NCBI GenBank assembly: GCA_028710895.1
Contig: JAQTTH010000023.1
Coordinates: 1-64,000 of the forward strand
Origin: Paludibacter sp.
Lineage (GTDB): Bacteria > Bacteroidota > Bacteroidia > Bacteroidales > Paludibacteraceae
Direction: 5' to 3'
Length of the DNA: 64,000 nt
Shown: piece after piece, positions 32,651-41,572 of the stretch
Position numbering within the stretch: the stretch's first letter is position 1
Layout: each line of letters begins with the position of its first letter
Notes under the pieces: model-generated
Database searches by the model: none
What the model was told of the DNA's origin: nothing
What the model saw: the letters and a program-made list of their open reading frames with translations, nothing else
Program-made: the position numbers and the translations under genes

Positions 32651-33133
32651 TTATTTATTTAAACTGCTTTTTTCGAAACAAAGTGGTAATAACTGCTTTA
32701 CATTTTCAATAAGGTAAACTTCTTCCGTTCCATAGAGTAAAACCGGTATGTCTTTTCCAAATCGTGATTCTGTTTCCAGCAAAACCTGACGGCATGATCC
32801 ACACGGAGTTACCGGATTTGGCAGAAATTTTCCGCTTGTAAACGCAGCAATGGCTAATGTCTTCACAGCTACATTCGGATAATTGGCATTGGCATAGAAC
32901 ATAGCCACACGCTCTGCGCAAAGTCCCGATGGATAAGCAGCATTTTCCTGGTTGTTTCCCGTGAATATTTCTCCGTTTTCGAGCTCAACGGCAGCTCCAA
33001 CCTGAAATCCGGAATAGGGTGCATATGCTTTGTTTACCTGCTCTTTTGCCTTATTTAGTAAATGCTGATATCCGTTTTCAAGTTCGTCGAAAGTATAGAT
33101 TTTGACTTTTGTCTCTACTGTTTTTTCCTGCAT
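32651..33133 (-). CDS. cdd: Cytidine deaminase
   Basis: A 160-aa zinc enzyme of pyrimidine salvage that converts cytidine to uridine. The zinc and catalytic residues are in LCAERVAMF (Cys and Glu) and PCGSCRQVL (two Cys). AYAPYSGFQVGAAV is the substrate loop. Length is normal for the tetrameric form. A promoter-like box (33212-33219) precedes it, divergent from the glucosaminidase gene. Confidence 0.93.
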   Translation of the reverse strand: MQEKTVETKVKIYTFDELENGYQHLLNKAKEQVNKAYAPYSGFQVGAAVELENGEIFTGNNQENAAYPSGLCAERVAMFYANANYPNVAVKTLAIAAFTSGKFLPNPVTPCGSCRQVLLETESRFGKDIPVLLYGTEEVYLIENVKQLLPLCFEKSSLNK

Positions 33134-33211
33134 GTTGTTCGTTTGTATTATTAATCGGTTAATTCGCTCTACTCATGAGCATTTAATTCTGAAATGAATT
33201 TTTGAATTGCA

Positions 33212-33219
33212 CAAAAATA
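33212..33219 (-). promoter_or_regulatory. -7 promoter box for cdd
   Basis: TATTTTTG on the - strand, about 79 nt before the cdd ATG. No clear -33 element. Confidence 0.35.
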
Positions 33220-33261
33220 TAAAATTATCTATTCATATCCTTTATTTTAATTATTTAGTTT

Positions 33262-33269
33262 TAATTTTG
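33262..33269 (+). promoter_or_regulatory. -7 promoter box for glucosaminidase gene
   Basis: TAATTTTG, 29 nt before the ATG at 33298, spacing typical for a Bacteroidetes -7 box. A TTTA-type -33 is only weakly placed. Confidence 0.4.
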
Positions 33270-33297
33270 TAGCAAAAATACCGACTATTTATAAAAA

Positions 33298-34251
33298 ATG
33301 AAAATCAGATTAAACACAAAAATTCTCTTTATCCTTTTGTTCTTTAGCAGTTTGGCCAATTCCCAAAGTTTGAACAAATCTTATCTGTTGTATATCGAAC
33401 AATATAACCAACTGGCTGCAAAACAGCAGAAAGAGTATGGGATACCAGCTAGTATCACGTTGGCTCAGGGACTTTTGGAGTCGGGTGCAGGAGTAAGTCC
33501 GTTTGCAATGGAATCGAAAAACCATTTCGGAATTAAATGCAATGACTGGGGCGGGGATAAAATATACCACGATGATGATGAAAAGGGAGAGTGTTTTCGA
33601 AAATATAACGAAGTTGTTGAGTCCTACGAAGATCATTCGTTGTTTTTGAAAAACAGAAAACGATACGCGTTTCTTTTTGAGTTGGCGCCAACCGATTATG
33701 AAGGCTGGGCATTCGGCCTTAAAAAGGCCGGATATGCCACCGATCCGGCTTATGGTTACAAACTTATTTCTATCATCGAAAATTATCAGTTGCATAAATA
33801 CGATTTGGGTGAAAGGACAGCTGATGTAACTGTCATGAAAGAGCAAAAAAAAGAGAAACCGGAGAATAATGAAGTCGCAGGTGGATCTATCGGCTCAATT
33901 AATCCAATGATTACACATGTGTTGATGAAAGTAAATCATGTGAAATTCGTAACTGCTTTGTCGGACGACAGCTATAAGTTGATTGCGGATGAGTTTAATA
34001 TGTCGGTAGAAAGATTGCTTTCATACAACGATTTGGTCAGTGAGCCTCACCTGCAAGCCGGAACGCGGGTTTTTGTTGCCGCTAAAAAAAATAAAGCACC
34101 AAAAGAATGCCCGACTCATGTAATTGAGGATGGAGAATCCATGCGAAGCATAGCACAGGATTATGGAGTGAAAGTTGTCAGTCTATACAAATTGAACAAA
34201 ATACCTTTTACCGATAGTGCTAAACCGGGACTGGAGTTGAAGTTGAGATGA
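33298..34251 (+). CDS. Secreted glucosaminidase with LysM domains
   Basis: A 317-aa exported peptidoglycan hydrolase: signal peptide to about residue 22, GH73-type glucosaminidase domain (about 30-160) with ITLAQGLLESGAGVSPFA holding the catalytic Glu, NHFGIKC, and YATDPAYGYKLISIIENY. Two LysM-like segments follow, about 215-262 (YKLIADEFNMSVERLLSYND) and 272-316 (SMRSIAQDYGVKVVSLYKLN). It probably acts in the periplasm in wall turnover or cell separation. Confidence 0.92.
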   Translation: MKIRLNTKILFILLFFSSLANSQSLNKSYLLYIEQYNQLAAKQQKEYGIPASITLAQGLLESGAGVSPFAMESKNHFGIKCNDWGGDKIYHDDDEKGECFRKYNEVVESYEDHSLFLKNRKRYAFLFELAPTDYEGWAFGLKKAGYATDPAYGYKLISIIENYQLHKYDLGERTADVTVMKEQKKEKPENNEVAGGSIGSINPMITHVLMKVNHVKFVTALSDDSYKLIADEFNMSVERLLSYNDLVSEPHLQAGTRVFVAAKKNKAPKECPTHVIEDGESMRSIAQDYGVKVVSLYKLNKIPFTDSAKPGLELKLR

Positions 34252-34311
34252 TGTGATGATGTGATAATGTGATGATGTGATGATGTGATGATGTGATGAT
34301 TGGTTGTTGTG
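34246..34311. repeat. ATGTGATGA tandem repeat
   Basis: About six copies of the 9-mer ATGTGATGA with one GATAATGTG variant lie directly after the glucosaminidase stop. It is similar in wording to tracts near 12580 and 44020. Copy number is likely to vary. Confidence 0.75.
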
Positions 34312-34349
34312 ATGATAGAATGAGAAAATAATGTATAACCGGATGAATC

Positions 34350-34640
34350 ATGCGTAAAAAGAATACGGAATTACTGAGTGACGTTATTCGTCAGGTGCTT
34401 GGCGAGTTACATCTCGACAGGCCTCTGAATGAAAAACGCTTGATGGAAGCCTGGCCTAAAGTGCTTGGTCAAAACATTGTACAATATACATCCGATTTAA
34501 ATATCCGTAACCGTGTACTGTATGTAAGTCTAACCTCGTCTGTATTGCGTCATGATTTGTTTCTTTCAAGGGAGCAAATTAAAAAATCGCTGAACGATCA
34601 GGTAGGAGTGGAGGTTATTGTGGATATTATTTTTAAATAA
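34350..34640 (+). CDS. DUF721/DciA-like protein
   Basis: A 96-aa protein of the DUF721 family, with LSDVIRQVLGELHLDRPLNEKRL, AWPKVLGQNIVQYT and strands ending RVLYVSLTSSVLRHDLF. In other bacteria, DUF721 proteins (DciA) help load the replicative helicase DnaB. Bacteroidetes members are short and consist of the core domain only, as here. It precedes the HEAT-like gene by 55 nt. Confidence 0.8.
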   Translation: MRKKNTELLSDVIRQVLGELHLDRPLNEKRLMEAWPKVLGQNIVQYTSDLNIRNRVLYVSLTSSVLRHDLFLSREQIKKSLNDQVGVEVIVDIIFK

Positions 34641-34661
34641 ACATGATTTTGATAACAAATT

Positions 34662-34695
34662 ATTAACTGTCAATTGTCAACTCTCAACTAGTACT
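34662..34695 (+). repeat. TCAACT word repeat before gene start
   Basis: ACTGTCAATTGTCAACTCTC-like repeats of a NNTCAACT word end directly at the ATG of the next gene (34696). It is one of several sense-strand tracts of this kind in the window. Confidence 0.55.
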
Positions 34696-35217
34696 ATGGA
34701 TTACCGTGAACACCTGCTTCGACCGTTGTCAAAACGATTTGTTGATCATTTGGTAGCGGAGATTTTTATACATCCTACTGATTTTGATATCGTGTATCAA
34801 TTGGTTTTCGACAAGGATATGAATGTGGCCTGGCGTGCTGCCTGGGCTTGTCAGAAAATCAGCGATAAACATCCCGAATGGTTCGGCGAAAATCATTTTT
34901 CTCAACTTGCTGAGCTTTCTATTTCCACTTCACACGGAGGATTGCAACGTGGCTGCCTCTCAGTGCTGAACAACCTACCTATGCCGGCAACTATTCCGGT
35001 TGAACTAATCAATACCTGTTTCGAATGGATGGTTTCGGCAAAGTCATCCATTGCGACTCAGGCCCTTTCGATGAAACTGTTACTTAAAATATGTGCAGTT
35101 GAACCCGATTTCAAAGCAGAGCTGAGAGCCTATTTGGAGAACATTGATTATTATAATTATTCAGCCGGATTCAATTCAACCCGAAGGAATGTGCTTAAGG
35201 CCCTGAATCATACCTGA
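34696..35217 (+). CDS. HEAT-like hypothetical protein
   Basis: A 173-aa all-helical protein (MDYREHLLRPLSKRFVDHLV...) with HEAT-like helix pairs: NVAWRAAWACQKISDKHPEW, GGLQRGCLSVLNNLPMP, SSIATQALSMKLLLKIC and FNSTRRNVLKALNHT. It might be a small scaffold. The start at 34696 is chosen because the longer frame from 34618 translates the upstream word repeat and overlaps the DUF721 gene. The function is unknown. Confidence 0.65.
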   Translation: MDYREHLLRPLSKRFVDHLVAEIFIHPTDFDIVYQLVFDKDMNVAWRAAWACQKISDKHPEWFGENHFSQLAELSISTSHGGLQRGCLSVLNNLPMPATIPVELINTCFEWMVSAKSSIATQALSMKLLLKICAVEPDFKAELRAYLENIDYYNYSAGFNSTRRNVLKALNHT

Positions 35218-35276
35218 TTTGCTTTTCTTAAGTGAAAGTAAATGTATTTAATTGCACATTTTGGCGAAAAAAGTGT

Positions 35277-35284
35277 TACTTTTG
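35277..35284 (+). promoter_or_regulatory. -7 promoter box for acyl-CoA carboxylase gene
   Basis: TACTTTTG, 63 nt ahead of the ATG at 35348. A TTGC-type element at about 35252 lies 21 nt upstream and could be the -33. Confidence 0.4.
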
Positions 35285-35347
35285 CACCCGATATTGAGCA
35301 GATAACTACTGCTTATCCTTTAAGTTTAATTAAAATAAAAAGTTTTT

Positions 35348-36892
35348 ATGACTTTAAAGAAAAACATTCTGGCATTACGACAAAAAAAGGCGATTGTTGA
35401 GAAAGGTGGAGGTGACAAAGCCATTGAGAAACAAGTTGCTATGGGTAAAATGACTGCCCGTGATCGTATTCTTGCATTGTTGGATGTCGATTCATTTCAC
35501 GAGTATGATCTATTCGTTGAACACGAAGAACGCAACTTCGGTATGGATGACAAAGTATTGGCTGGCGACGGTGTAATTACCGGAACAGGAACAATCAAAG
35601 GTGCTCCAATTTGTATTTATGCACAGGACTTTACAGTAATGGGTGGTTCGTTAGGACTAAAACATGCGCGTAAAATCACCAAAATTATGGATCATGCTCT
35701 CCGCATGAAAGTGCCATGTATCGGAATCAATGACTCGGGTGGTGCCCGTATTCAGGAAGGTATCGGAGCTTTAGCCGGTTACGGTGAAATTTTCTACCGT
35801 AATACAATGGCTTCGGGGGTTATTCCTCAGATTTCAGTAATTCTTGGACCATGTGCCGGTGGTGCTGTTTATTCTCCTGCTCTTACCGACTTTGTGTTTG
35901 TAGTTGAAAACATTTCTAAAATGTTTATCACAGGCCCGAATGTAATTGAAACGGTTTTGGGTGAAAAAATATCTCAGGAAGATTTAGGTGGTGCCCGTGT
36001 ACACGCCGAAATCACCGGTAATGCTCACTTCTACGCATTAAGCGAAATGGAATGTTTGGAGCAAATCAAAGAACTTGTTTCGCTTATTCCTCACAGCAAT
36101 CAGGAAAAAGCAGCTAAAATTGAACCAAAGGAACCTAATTTCCCTAAAAATATCGAAAACATTATTCCGGCTGATCCAAAACAACCTTATGATGTACGTG
36201 ACGTTATTCTTGCTCTTTCTGACGATTCTAAATTCTTAGAAGTTCAGGAATTATGGGCTGCCAATATCGTTATTGGTTTTGGTCGTATGAATGGCGAAAC
36301 TGTAGGATTTGTTGCTAACCAACCCATGTATTTGGCAGGTGTATTGGATTGCGATGCTTCCGATAAAGCTGCTCGTTTTATCCGTTACTGCGATGCATTC
36401 AATATTCCAATTATTACACTGGAAGATATGCCGGGTTACCTTCCGGGTGTTGACCAGGAACATGCCGGTGTGATTCGTCACGGTGCAAAAATGTTGTATG
36501 CTTATTCCGAAGCTACAGTTCCAAAAATTACCGTTATTTTGCGTAAGGCTTATGGTGGTGGTTATATCGCCATGAACTCACGTCACCTTGGTGCCGACTT
36601 TATGTTTGCATGGCCGGGTGCCGAAATCGCTGTAATGGGACCAGAGGGAGCTGCTAACATTATTTTCCGCAAAGAAATTATGGAAGCTGAAGATGAAGAT
36701 GCAATGCGTCAACAAAAAGTTCAGGAATATATCGAGAAATTTGCGAATCCATTCGTTGCAGCTTCTAAAGGGTATATCGATGCAGTTATCGAGCCTATGG
36801 AAACCCGCGAATTGTTGTTGCACGCTCTTGAAGTTTCTAAGAACAAAGACGATTATCGTCCTGCAAAAAAACACGGTGTTCCACCATTTTAA
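35348..36892 (+). CDS. Acyl-CoA carboxylase beta subunit (propionyl-CoA carboxylase / methylmalonyl-CoA decarboxylase alpha)
   Basis: A 514-aa carboxyltransferase of the PCC-beta/MmdA family, moving CO2 between biotin and propionyl- or methylmalonyl-CoA. Crotonase-type oxyanion loops are seen in NDSGGARIQEGIGALAGYGE and GPCAGGAVYSPALTDF, and the second half has RKAYGGGYIAMNSRHLGAD. Length is normal. The biotin carrier gene follows, but no biotin carboxylase does. In Bacteroidetes such sets serve the succinate-propionate pathway; direction of the reaction cannot be decided here. Confidence 0.93.
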   Translation: MTLKKNILALRQKKAIVEKGGGDKAIEKQVAMGKMTARDRILALLDVDSFHEYDLFVEHEERNFGMDDKVLAGDGVITGTGTIKGAPICIYAQDFTVMGGSLGLKHARKITKIMDHALRMKVPCIGINDSGGARIQEGIGALAGYGEIFYRNTMASGVIPQISVILGPCAGGAVYSPALTDFVFVVENISKMFITGPNVIETVLGEKISQEDLGGARVHAEITGNAHFYALSEMECLEQIKELVSLIPHSNQEKAAKIEPKEPNFPKNIENIIPADPKQPYDVRDVILALSDDSKFLEVQELWAANIVIGFGRMNGETVGFVANQPMYLAGVLDCDASDKAARFIRYCDAFNIPIITLEDMPGYLPGVDQEHAGVIRHGAKMLYAYSEATVPKITVILRKAYGGGYIAMNSRHLGADFMFAWPGAEIAVMGPEGAANIIFRKEIMEAEDEDAMRQQKVQEYIEKFANPFVAASKGYIDAVIEPMETRELLLHALEVSKNKDDYRPAKKHGVPPF

Positions 36893-36894
36893 TT

Positions 36895-36998
36895 TACGAT
36901 TTAGTCATTTACAATTTACAATTGAATTGAGGACTGTATTGTCTCATACGATTTTAGCTTGTAACTCGTAATTTGTAACTCGTAACTAAAAATTAAAT
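36895..36998 (+). repeat. TTTACAA/GTAACTC word repeats
   Basis: Two repeat styles lie between the carboxylase and biotin carrier genes: TTTACGATTTAGTCATTTACA-type words and, near the end, TAACTCGTAATTTGTAACTC-type words finishing just ahead of the ATG at 37000. Confidence 0.5.
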
Positions 36999-36999
36999 T

Positions 37000-37338
37000 A
37001 TGCAAACAGAAAAACCGGAATATGTTGATTTTGCAGTAACAGCACGCAAATATAAAACACTGCTGACCAAAAAATATCAAAACAGAAAACCCTGGGTAAA
37101 TCCGAGTCCGTATGAGATTCAGTCCATTATCCCCGGAACTATTTTGGAGGTTTTTGTAAAAGAAGGTGATATAGTGAAAGAAGGAGCACCGCTCCTGATT
37201 TTGGAAGCAATGAAAATGCAGAATCGTATTGAAATGCCGTTTACAGCCCGTATCAAAAAAATCAACGTGGAAGTGGGAGTGAGAATTCCTAAAGAATTGT
37301 TGATGATAGAGTTGGAAGCTGTAGATATTGAAGAGTAA
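37000..37338 (+). CDS. Biotin carboxyl carrier protein (biotin/lipoyl-containing)
   Basis: A 112-aa biotinyl domain protein. The biotin acceptor is the Lys in ILEAMKMQN; the domain covers about residues 40-107, with an N-terminal 35-residue basic extension. It should shuttle carboxybiotin for the carboxyltransferase encoded 107 nt upstream. A free-standing carrier fits a multi-subunit decarboxylase or carboxylase. Confidence 0.92.
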   Translation: MQTEKPEYVDFAVTARKYKTLLTKKYQNRKPWVNPSPYEIQSIIPGTILEVFVKEGDIVKEGAPLLILEAMKMQNRIEMPFTARIKKINVEVGVRIPKELLMIELEAVDIEE

Positions 37339-37354
37339 AATAAATCTACTATAT

Positions 37355-37388
37355 AAAAAGGCTGATCAGGTAATGGTCAGCCTTTTTT
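37355..37388. terminator. Bidirectional intrinsic terminator
   Basis: AAAAAGGCTGA and TCAGCCTTTTT form an 11-bp stem around an 11-nt loop, ending in T6. It lies between the biotin carrier gene and the convergent CPBP gene. Confidence 0.85.
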
Positions 37389-37455
37389 GTGCTTTGTATT
37401 GTGGAAATGTATTTTTTGTCACTCTTAAGTATTCTTAGTAGCTTAGTGCTAACTC

Positions 37456-38415
37456 TTAATGCTGTTGATAGAAATGCCAGAATCCCATCACCTCCATGGT
37501 CATGGCAATACAGATATGGACAATGACACCACCCCAGATATGCCGGGTCTGATAAGCCAAAGCACCCAGAATGTAGCCACCGAAGATGGATGATATTGTT
37601 TCACCAAGCGGCTTGCCGAAATGAATAGCTGCATACATGGCAACCATCGGCAATACAGCTTTTTTGTCCATAATACTTACCATACCGATTATTAGCATGC
37701 CCCTGAAGACGAGCTCAGTCTTGAGAAAATCTATGGCATATGTTGTTTCGTAAAGTAAAGTATATAACCAGGTAGGCAACCTGAATATATCATAAAAAAT
37801 CCAGGGTCTGAATTGCGGATAGGCTTTTAAAAAATCGGGAGTGAATGATATGGCAATGAGAAAAGGCAACAACATACAAAACAGTATCAGGTAAGCCCGT
37901 ATATGTTTCGTATTCCCCGACAATCCATACAATCCTTCCACATTTTTATCGAAACCTATTTTCAATAAAAACAACGGTAACAAATAGATAAAGCTTCCTT
38001 TCAGTTGCGAAATGATTTTGATGATGAATTGGTTTTCTTCAGACAATAAGGATGGGAATTTCAGATCGCGATACCCAAAGTAGCCTATGGATACTCCGTA
38101 GAGTACAATGAAGAATATACTTTTCAGGTAGAATGATGTGTTCCGCAGGAGTTTATATTCTTTCTGAAAAAACAATACAGGTATGGCAACTATAAAATAC
38201 ATGCTACCATAAAACACCGGAAAAGTCCATACAGAACTGCCATCCGAATAGGATGTGCGCATTACATCCCGGTAAAAACCGAAGCTATAGTTGAGATATA
38301 TAAAGAGTATGATTAGAAGAAATGTATAACTATAGGATAGTAGATGAAAATCAGCTTTCGAGAAAGTAATAACTTCAGCAAACAAGGATTTTAGTGATTT
38401 TTTTAAAGACGACAT
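37456..38415 (-). CDS. CPBP family intramembrane glutamic protease
   Basis: A 319-aa polytopic membrane protein of the CPBP (Abi/Rce1-like) family, with about eight spans. Motif 1 is KTELVFRGML, where most members have EELxFRG; only one of the two glutamates is kept. Motif 2 has AAIHFGKP and motif 3 VIVHICIAMTMEVMG with a conserved His. Loss of the first Glu may alter activity. It lies 22 nt after the Nudix gene on the same strand. Confidence 0.78.
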   Translation of the reverse strand: MSSLKKSLKSLFAEVITFSKADFHLLSYSYTFLLIILFIYLNYSFGFYRDVMRTSYSDGSSVWTFPVFYGSMYFIVAIPVLFFQKEYKLLRNTSFYLKSIFFIVLYGVSIGYFGYRDLKFPSLLSEENQFIIKIISQLKGSFIYLLPLFLLKIGFDKNVEGLYGLSGNTKHIRAYLILFCMLLPFLIAISFTPDFLKAYPQFRPWIFYDIFRLPTWLYTLLYETTYAIDFLKTELVFRGMLIIGMVSIMDKKAVLPMVAMYAAIHFGKPLGETISSIFGGYILGALAYQTRHIWGGVIVHICIAMTMEVMGFWHFYQQH

Positions 38416-38437
38416 GAAGACAGTTTATAATTCATAA

Positions 38438-38953
38438 TTAGAAATCATTTATCATTATTTTAGAAATTATATTTGTAAACTCCTGCTCGAAATTGGGCGT
38501 AAAAACATCTTTAGTAATTTGATCCCGAATAGCTGTTAGCGACCAAAATTTTCCTTCCGAAATTTCGGATGGGTCGGGGGTTATCACTCCGTCATAAACA
38601 GTTGTATATACATGAACCAGCTCTGCTTCCTGTTTGGAAACAAACTTGTATCGCGTCACAAAAGTTGGTACAAAGTTATCAATGCCAAGTTCTTCACGTA
38701 CTTCTCTGTATAATGCATCGGCTATTTCTTCACCATAATCCACATGTCCGCCAACTGAGGTGTCCCACTTCCCCGGTTGAATATCCTTGTTCATATTCCG
38801 CTTTTGCAGGTATAACTCACCGGCCGAATTGAACACATGTAAATGCACAACGGGATGTAATAAAAAGGAACCGGAGTGACACTCCTGACGGGTTGCTTTG
38901 CCTGTCACTTCTCCATCTTCTGTAACAAGGGGAAAATATTCTGTTGGTTTCAT
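38438..38953 (-). CDS. Nudix hydrolase
   Basis: A 171-aa Nudix enzyme of the Idi-like/YfcD type. The Nudix box is complete: GGHVDYGEEIADALYREVREELGI. It also has GKATRQECHSG and VHLHVFNSAGELYLQKR typical of the isopentenyl-diphosphate isomerase-like clade, but lacks firm evidence of IPP isomerase activity. It probably hydrolyses a nucleotide diphosphate derivative. It has its own promoter box, divergent from the kelch gene. Confidence 0.9.
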   Translation of the reverse strand: MKPTEYFPLVTEDGEVTGKATRQECHSGSFLLHPVVHLHVFNSAGELYLQKRNMNKDIQPGKWDTSVGGHVDYGEEIADALYREVREELGIDNFVPTFVTRYKFVSKQEAELVHVYTTVYDGVITPDPSEISEGKFWSLTAIRDQITKDVFTPNFEQEFTNIISKIMINDF

Positions 38954-38975
38954 GGTGTTTTTTGATTTGTTTTTG

Positions 38976-38983
38976 CAAAGATA
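38976..38983 (-). promoter_or_regulatory. -7 promoter box for Nudix gene
   Basis: TATCTTTG on the - strand, 23 nt before the Nudix ATG, a typical distance. No clear -33. Confidence 0.5.
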
Positions 38984-39035
38984 ATTGATTTATTTTTCAC
39001 AGAGTTTTATAAAATAAACTTTCAATGGTTTATTG

Positions 39036-39043
39036 TATCTTTG
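39036..39043 (+). promoter_or_regulatory. -7 promoter box for kelch lipoprotein
   Basis: TATCTTTG, the most common Bacteroidetes -7 sequence, 53 nt before the ATG at 39097 and divergent from the Nudix promoter. Confidence 0.5.
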
Positions 39044-39096
39044 CATCATAGGAATTTATTCAATTCTACCATACATGTTTATTCTTTTAGTCAGCT

Positions 39097-40101
39097 ATGA
39101 AACATATTCAACTATATCTCTGTAAAATTTTCATAGGTTTATTTGTGTTAAGCTTGTTGATTGGGTGTGATAATGCTGCTGTTTCACCATATTCTGCTAT
39201 TATCTTTCAACCAAAGCATACAATGTCGCTCACAGGACGTTCATCGGCTGTTGGTTTTGCTATCGACGGTAAAGGCTATGTGGCTTTAGGCCGTACAGGG
39301 TTACGCAGCGGAGCTTTGAAAGATTGCTGGGAGTACAATCCCGATAGCGATAAGTGGACCCAAAAAGCAAATTTCCCGGGTGTTGCGCGCGTAAAAGCCA
39401 CGGCTGTTGTTTTAAACGGACTGGCCTTTGTAGGATTGGGATTTGATGTTAATTATGGTTATTACAATGAAAAGGGTCACCCAAAGGATTTCTGGTGCTT
39501 CGATCCAAAAGTGAATACATGGACTCAAAAAGCTGATTTTCAGGGCAAATTTACCGATGCCTGTATTAGTTTTACGTATAAAAATAATATCTATGTAGGA
39601 CTAGGGTTTGATGGTACAAGCTGGACATCTGAATTGTGGAAATATAATCCGGCTCAAAATACATGGTCGAAACTTGAAAACTTTCCGGGTGATGCCCGTG
39701 GAGGAGCTGTGTGCTGTACTAACGGCGAACACGTGTACTTTGGAACTGGTTATGCCACTATAAGTATTGACGATTGGTGGGAATATTTTCCCGATACCGA
39801 TAGATGGAAGCAATTGAATGGAATGCCCGATAAAGGCCGGGAAAATGCAGTATCTTTATGTGTTAATGACCGTTTTTTTGTTTCTACCGGCCGATATTTT
39901 CACGGCATGCTGACAGGCGGTAATGTCAAATCAGATATCCTGGAATACAACCCGGGTCTTAATGTCTGGTACGAAAGAGGAAATATCCCTGACGGTAATC
40001 GCGAAAATGCTGTTTCGTTTACAATCAACGGAAAAGGCTATATTGGATTTGGAGAGAACGATAGCGCTGTGTTGAATGATTTCTGGAGTTTTGAACCCTA
40101 A
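39097..40101 (+). CDS. Kelch-repeat lipoprotein
   Basis: A 334-aa predicted lipoprotein (leader ending LSLLIGC) followed by a six-unit kelch beta-propeller: units repeat G-x-G-Y(V)-x-x-G, then W-E-Y-N-P and W-x-x-x-x-x-F-P-G, as in GKGYVALGR...WEYNPDSDKWTQ. It resembles NanM-type epimerases and galactose-oxidase-like propellers, but catalytic residues cannot be confirmed. It is probably surface or periplasmic and co-transcribed with wzi (16-nt gap). Confidence 0.82.
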   Translation: MKHIQLYLCKIFIGLFVLSLLIGCDNAAVSPYSAIIFQPKHTMSLTGRSSAVGFAIDGKGYVALGRTGLRSGALKDCWEYNPDSDKWTQKANFPGVARVKATAVVLNGLAFVGLGFDVNYGYYNEKGHPKDFWCFDPKVNTWTQKADFQGKFTDACISFTYKNNIYVGLGFDGTSWTSELWKYNPAQNTWSKLENFPGDARGGAVCCTNGEHVYFGTGYATISIDDWWEYFPDTDRWKQLNGMPDKGRENAVSLCVNDRFFVSTGRYFHGMLTGGNVKSDILEYNPGLNVWYERGNIPDGNRENAVSFTINGKGYIGFGENDSAVLNDFWSFEP

Positions 40102-40117
40102 CCTGAATGTACTATTT

Positions 40118-41572
40118 ATGAATTTACAATTTACGATTTATAAAAGCATTGATTTGTCTTTGAAACAGCTGGTTTTAATCATCTTATTGCTTTTTACCGG
40201 AGCCGGTTTTGCCCAATCCGACACAATCCGGTATGATATAACCCTTACGGGCTTAAGTTCCACCGGAAAATATGCTCCATTTTGGTTACAAAACAGGCAA
40301 TACGGAAAAACCTCAACTGAGCCGGCCAGTGGCGGATTACTCGTTGGAGTTTATAAAGACTTTGGTGATAAAAAGCGGATTTTTGACTACGGTTTTAAAG
40401 CGAACGGACTTATCCGTACCGATAGGATCCATACAGATTATTATTTTCAGGAGTACTATGCCAAAGCCCGTTTATTTGTGTTCGACTTTATAGCAGGAGC
40501 CAGAGAAGAGCACTTGGGTAATCAGGATTCAACCCTTTCGGGAGGTGGTCTGCTTTTTTCTCACAATGCGCGTCCAATGCCTAAAGTTACTGTGGGTATT
40601 GAACGCTTTACTCCTGTGCCTTTTACGCGTGGTTACCTCGAAATAAAAGGAGCTTTATCTCACGGTTGGTTTACCGACAATATCTATGCTACCGGCGTTT
40701 TACTGCATCACAAGTACGTGTATTTGCGTGCCGGAGGCAAACTTCCTGTGCATTTGCAATACGGTGTCGATCATGTAGCTCAGTGGGGTGGTAACGTGCC
40801 GGGGGGTGGTATTCAACCAACCGGATGGAAGGATTATGTTGTTGTTTTTATGGGAGGACATGGGGGCACTAATGCTAATCTTGGCGATCAGATAAATGCC
40901 TTGGGGAATCATATTTTTTCGCAGAGCTTGCGCTTGGATGTCGATTTGTTGGATTTTAATCTGGGTGCTTACTGGCAAAATATCTCGGAAGATGGACCCA
41001 TTCGGTTCATCGGAAATACAGTAAAGTCAATGAATGCACCCGATGGATTGTGGGGCATTTCGTTGCGTAATACTCATTTCCCTTTTGTGAAAGGAATTCT
41101 CTACGAATACCTGAACACGACCGATCAGTCGGGTCCGTTTCATGATAAGGATGGGATAGTTTATGGTGGAGCCGATGGCTATTTCTATAATTTTATCTAT
41201 GAATCCGGATGGTCTTATTTTTCAAGAACAATTGGAACTCCTTTTATCACATCTCCTGTTTATAATGCTAATGGCAGTGTACAGACAACAAATAACAGGG
41301 TTCAGGTGCATCATATTGGGTTGGAAGGAGATGTTTGTAAGTATCAATACCGTTTGCTGACATCTTTCAGCAGAAACTATGGATTCAGCGGTACTCCTAT
41401 CGGAGCAATGAAGCCACAAACATCCATTTTGCTGGATATAAACAGAACTTTTCCCAAGTTGGCCAATATCGAATTTGGTTGTGCTTTAGGTGCCGACTTT
41501 GGCCAAATGTACGGAAACTCGGTTGGTGTACAGCTGTCTGTTCGGAAACGGGGCGATTTAATTCAGTTCTGA
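40118..41572 (+). CDS. Capsule assembly Wzi family protein
   Basis: A 484-aa outer-membrane protein of the Wzi family, an 18-strand barrel that anchors capsule. It has a signal peptide (LVLIILLLFTGAGFAQ), then ITLTGLSSTGKYAPFWLQNR and repeated amphipathic strands, ending QLSVRKRGDLIQF with a C-terminal aromatic. The start at 40118 is chosen because it lies outside the kelch gene; the frame from 40076 overlaps it. Its position just before the polysaccharide locus fits a surface-glycan role. Confidence 0.82.
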   Translation: MNLQFTIYKSIDLSLKQLVLIILLLFTGAGFAQSDTIRYDITLTGLSSTGKYAPFWLQNRQYGKTSTEPASGGLLVGVYKDFGDKKRIFDYGFKANGLIRTDRIHTDYYFQEYYAKARLFVFDFIAGAREEHLGNQDSTLSGGGLLFSHNARPMPKVTVGIERFTPVPFTRGYLEIKGALSHGWFTDNIYATGVLLHHKYVYLRAGGKLPVHLQYGVDHVAQWGGNVPGGGIQPTGWKDYVVVFMGGHGGTNANLGDQINALGNHIFSQSLRLDVDLLDFNLGAYWQNISEDGPIRFIGNTVKSMNAPDGLWGISLRNTHFPFVKGILYEYLNTTDQSGPFHDKDGIVYGGADGYFYNFIYESGWSYFSRTIGTPFITSPVYNANGSVQTTNNRVQVHHIGLEGDVCKYQYRLLTSFSRNYGFSGTPIGAMKPQTSILLDINRTFPKLANIEFGCALGADFGQMYGNSVGVQLSVRKRGDLIQF

